Below, piece after piece: positions 63,043-64,000 of a stretch of 64,000 nt of DNA. Positions within the stretch are counted from its first letter, which is position 1. Each line of letters starts with the position of its first letter. The stretch is from Eubacterium callanderi (GTDB lineage Bacteria; Bacillota; Clostridia; Eubacteriales; Eubacteriaceae). The translations under genes and the position numbers were made by a program. Under the pieces are notes generated by a model that saw only the letters and a list, made by a program, of their open reading frames with translations, ran no database searches and was not told the origin of the DNA. The stretch is taken from NCBI RefSeq assembly GCF_900142645.1, contig NZ_FRBP01000018.1, forward strand, positions 1 through 64,000, written 5' to 3'.

Positions 63043-63723
63043 ATGATCATTCTACAGACAAAACAGCTAAAAAAATATTACGGTACAGGTGAAACCACTG
63101 TAAAGGCTCTTGACAATGTGTCCCTTGAGATAGAAGAAGGCTCATTTTCAGCCATTGTCGGCACCTCAGGCAGTGGAAAATCCACGCTTTTACATATGCT
63201 CGGCGGACTGGACCGCCCTACATCAGGCTCCGTAATGGTGGATGGCAAAAACATCTTCGATTTGAAGGATGACGCCCTGACCATTTTCAGACGCCGCAAA
63301 ATTGGATTTGTGTTTCAAAACTACAACCTGGTGCCAGTCCTCAATGTTTATGAAAATATCGTCCTGCCCATCGAGCTGGACGGCCATGCCGTTGATAAAA
63401 AATACGTAAGCAAAATCATTGATATCCTCGGGCTTAAAAGCAAGCTTTACAACCTTCCAAGCCAGCTTTCCGGCGGCCAGCAGCAGCGCGTCGCCATTGC
63501 CCGGGCCCTTGCCTCTAAGCCGGCCATTATCCTGGCCGACGAACCCACCGGTAATCTGGATTCCAAAACCAGTCTGGATGTTCTGGGTCTTTTAAAAATC
63601 ACCAGCGAGCACTTTCATCAGACCATTGTGATGATCACCCACAATGAGGAAATCGCTCAGATGGCAGACCGGATCATCCACATCGAGGATGGTCAGATCA
63701 CAGGTGGTGGCTGCTATGCTTAA
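63043..63723 (+). CDS. ABC transporter ATPase, MacB/BceA type
   Basis: The 226-aa product has Walker [24 protein letters not shown], signature [15 protein letters not shown] and Walker [15 protein letters not shown]. It belongs to the group paired with FtsX-like permeases. The ATG at 63043 follows GGAGG by five bases; the upstream ATG at 63031 contains this ribosome site. It overlaps the permease start by 8 bases. Confidence 0.96.
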   Translation: MIILQTKQLKKYYGTGETTVKALDNVSLEIEEGSFSAIVGTSGSGKSTLLHMLGGLDRPTSGSVMVDGKNIFDLKDDALTIFRRRKIGFVFQNYNLVPVLNVYENIVLPIELDGHAVDKKYVSKIIDILGLKSKLYNLPSQLSGGQQQRVAIARALASKPAIILADEPTGNLDSKTSLDVLGLLKITSEHFHQTIVMITHNEEIAQMADRIIHIEDGQITGGGCYA

Positions 63724-64000
63724 GGTCAAAAATAAAAAAGCCGTGGACAGGATTGCCCTCAAGAGCTTTAAAGCCAATAAGCTCCGCAACCTCATCGCCA
63801 TTGTGGCTATTGCCCTGACCACCATTCTGTTCACCACGCTTTTCACCATGGGCACCGGTGTCGTGGAAACCTTCCAGCAGCAGACCATCCGCCAGGCCGG
63901 CGGGGACGGGCACGCGGTTTTAAAGTACCTGAACGATGAAGAATTTGACAAAATCAAAAACCATCCTCTGATTAAGGAGATCAGCTACGACCGCCTGATG
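63716..64000 (+). CDS. ABC transporter permease, FtsX/MacB type (partial)
   Basis: Only the first 95 codons lie in the window. They include a basic start ([24 protein letters not shown]) and the first membrane helix (LIAIVAIALTTILFTTLFTMG), typical of FtsX-type permeases of BceB/VexF-like exporters. The start overlaps the end of the ATPase gene. The gene continues past the right edge. Confidence 0.9.
   Translation, partial: MLKVKNKKAVDRIALKSFKANKLRNLIAIVAIALTTILFTTLFTMGTGVVETFQQQTIRQAGGDGHAVLKYLNDEEFDKIKNHPLIKEISYDRLM

Noticed and set aside
1-64000. CRISPR arrays, intact insertion sequences or tRNA genes
   Set aside because: No regularly spaced direct repeats, no complete transposase with terminal inverted repeats, and no cloverleaf with T-arm apart from tmRNA were seen.

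Overview
The window is a low-to-middle GC Firmicutes chromosome, most like the acetogen genus Eubacterium (E. limosum / E. callanderi group). This rests on gene content and is an inference: corrinoid methyl-transfer genes, microcompartment genes (EutS, EutP, PduL), an OLE-type RNA next to its membrane partner gene, and Clostridia-style gene order (tlyA-nadK-argR-recN).

Layout. 1-744: the 5' end of a 16S rRNA gene on the minus strand, with two tandem consensus promoters. 745-4620: iron-sulfur flavoprotein, RNase R, SmpB and tmRNA. 4638-5099: a dead tyrosine-integrase remnant against the 3' end of tmRNA. 5514-20460: a large catabolic block. It holds a minus-strand operon (UroD-type methyltransferase, corrinoid protein, DUF1537 sugar-acid kinase) with a divergent AraC regulator, a TRAP transporter (dctPQM), and a six-gene sugar-acid operon (Ldh-type dehydrogenase, creatininase-family hydrolase, SDR, FucI-like isomerase, SMP-30 lactonase, HpcH/HpaI aldolase) with a divergent LacI regulator. 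A 17-bp sequence is shared by the upstream regions of the methyltransferase operon and of dctP. Three identical AATACGTATT palindromes lie in the ldh/lacI gap. 20.5-22.0 kb: decayed mobile-element genes (DUF3991-type primase and IS1182-like transposase remnants). The catabolic block is therefore bracketed by mobile-element debris and may be an old island that entered at tmRNA.

22.2-34 kb: a hybrid histidine kinase, a possible small RNA, a homing-endonuclease-repeat protein, EutP/EutS, Lgt and PduL, then the housekeeping run recN-argR-nadK-tlyA-oapA, headed by a roughly 590-nt structured RNA that I read as OLE RNA. 34-44.5 kb: an accessory stretch with a broken PanE-like gene, PadR/MFS and TetR/MFS efflux pairs, XRE regulators, two GNAT acetyltransferases, a Vat-like streptogramin acetyltransferase, PhzF, and an XRE protein with a glycine-rich repeat tail. 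44.6-47.8 kb: the Mg2+ P-type ATPase MgtA behind an M-box riboswitch. 47.9-55.8 kb: MsrB, branching enzyme, zinc alcohol dehydrogenase, a transglutaminase-like protein, a Nei/MutM-like protein without Pro2, a DUF2268 metalloprotease and small proteins. 55.9-64.0 kb: a LanFEG-type ABC exporter with its own two-component system, a radical SAM protein of the SplB type, and a second two-component system with a MacB/BceA-type ATPase and an FtsX-type permease that is cut by the window edge.

The strongest candidate for an undescribed system is the 5.5-19 kb block. It joins a corrinoid methyltransferase pair to a sugar-acid kinase and, through shared upstream DNA, to a TRAP importer. A pathway that removes methyl groups from a methylated sugar acid and then degrades the carbon skeleton would fit, but this is a hypothesis from gene context only.
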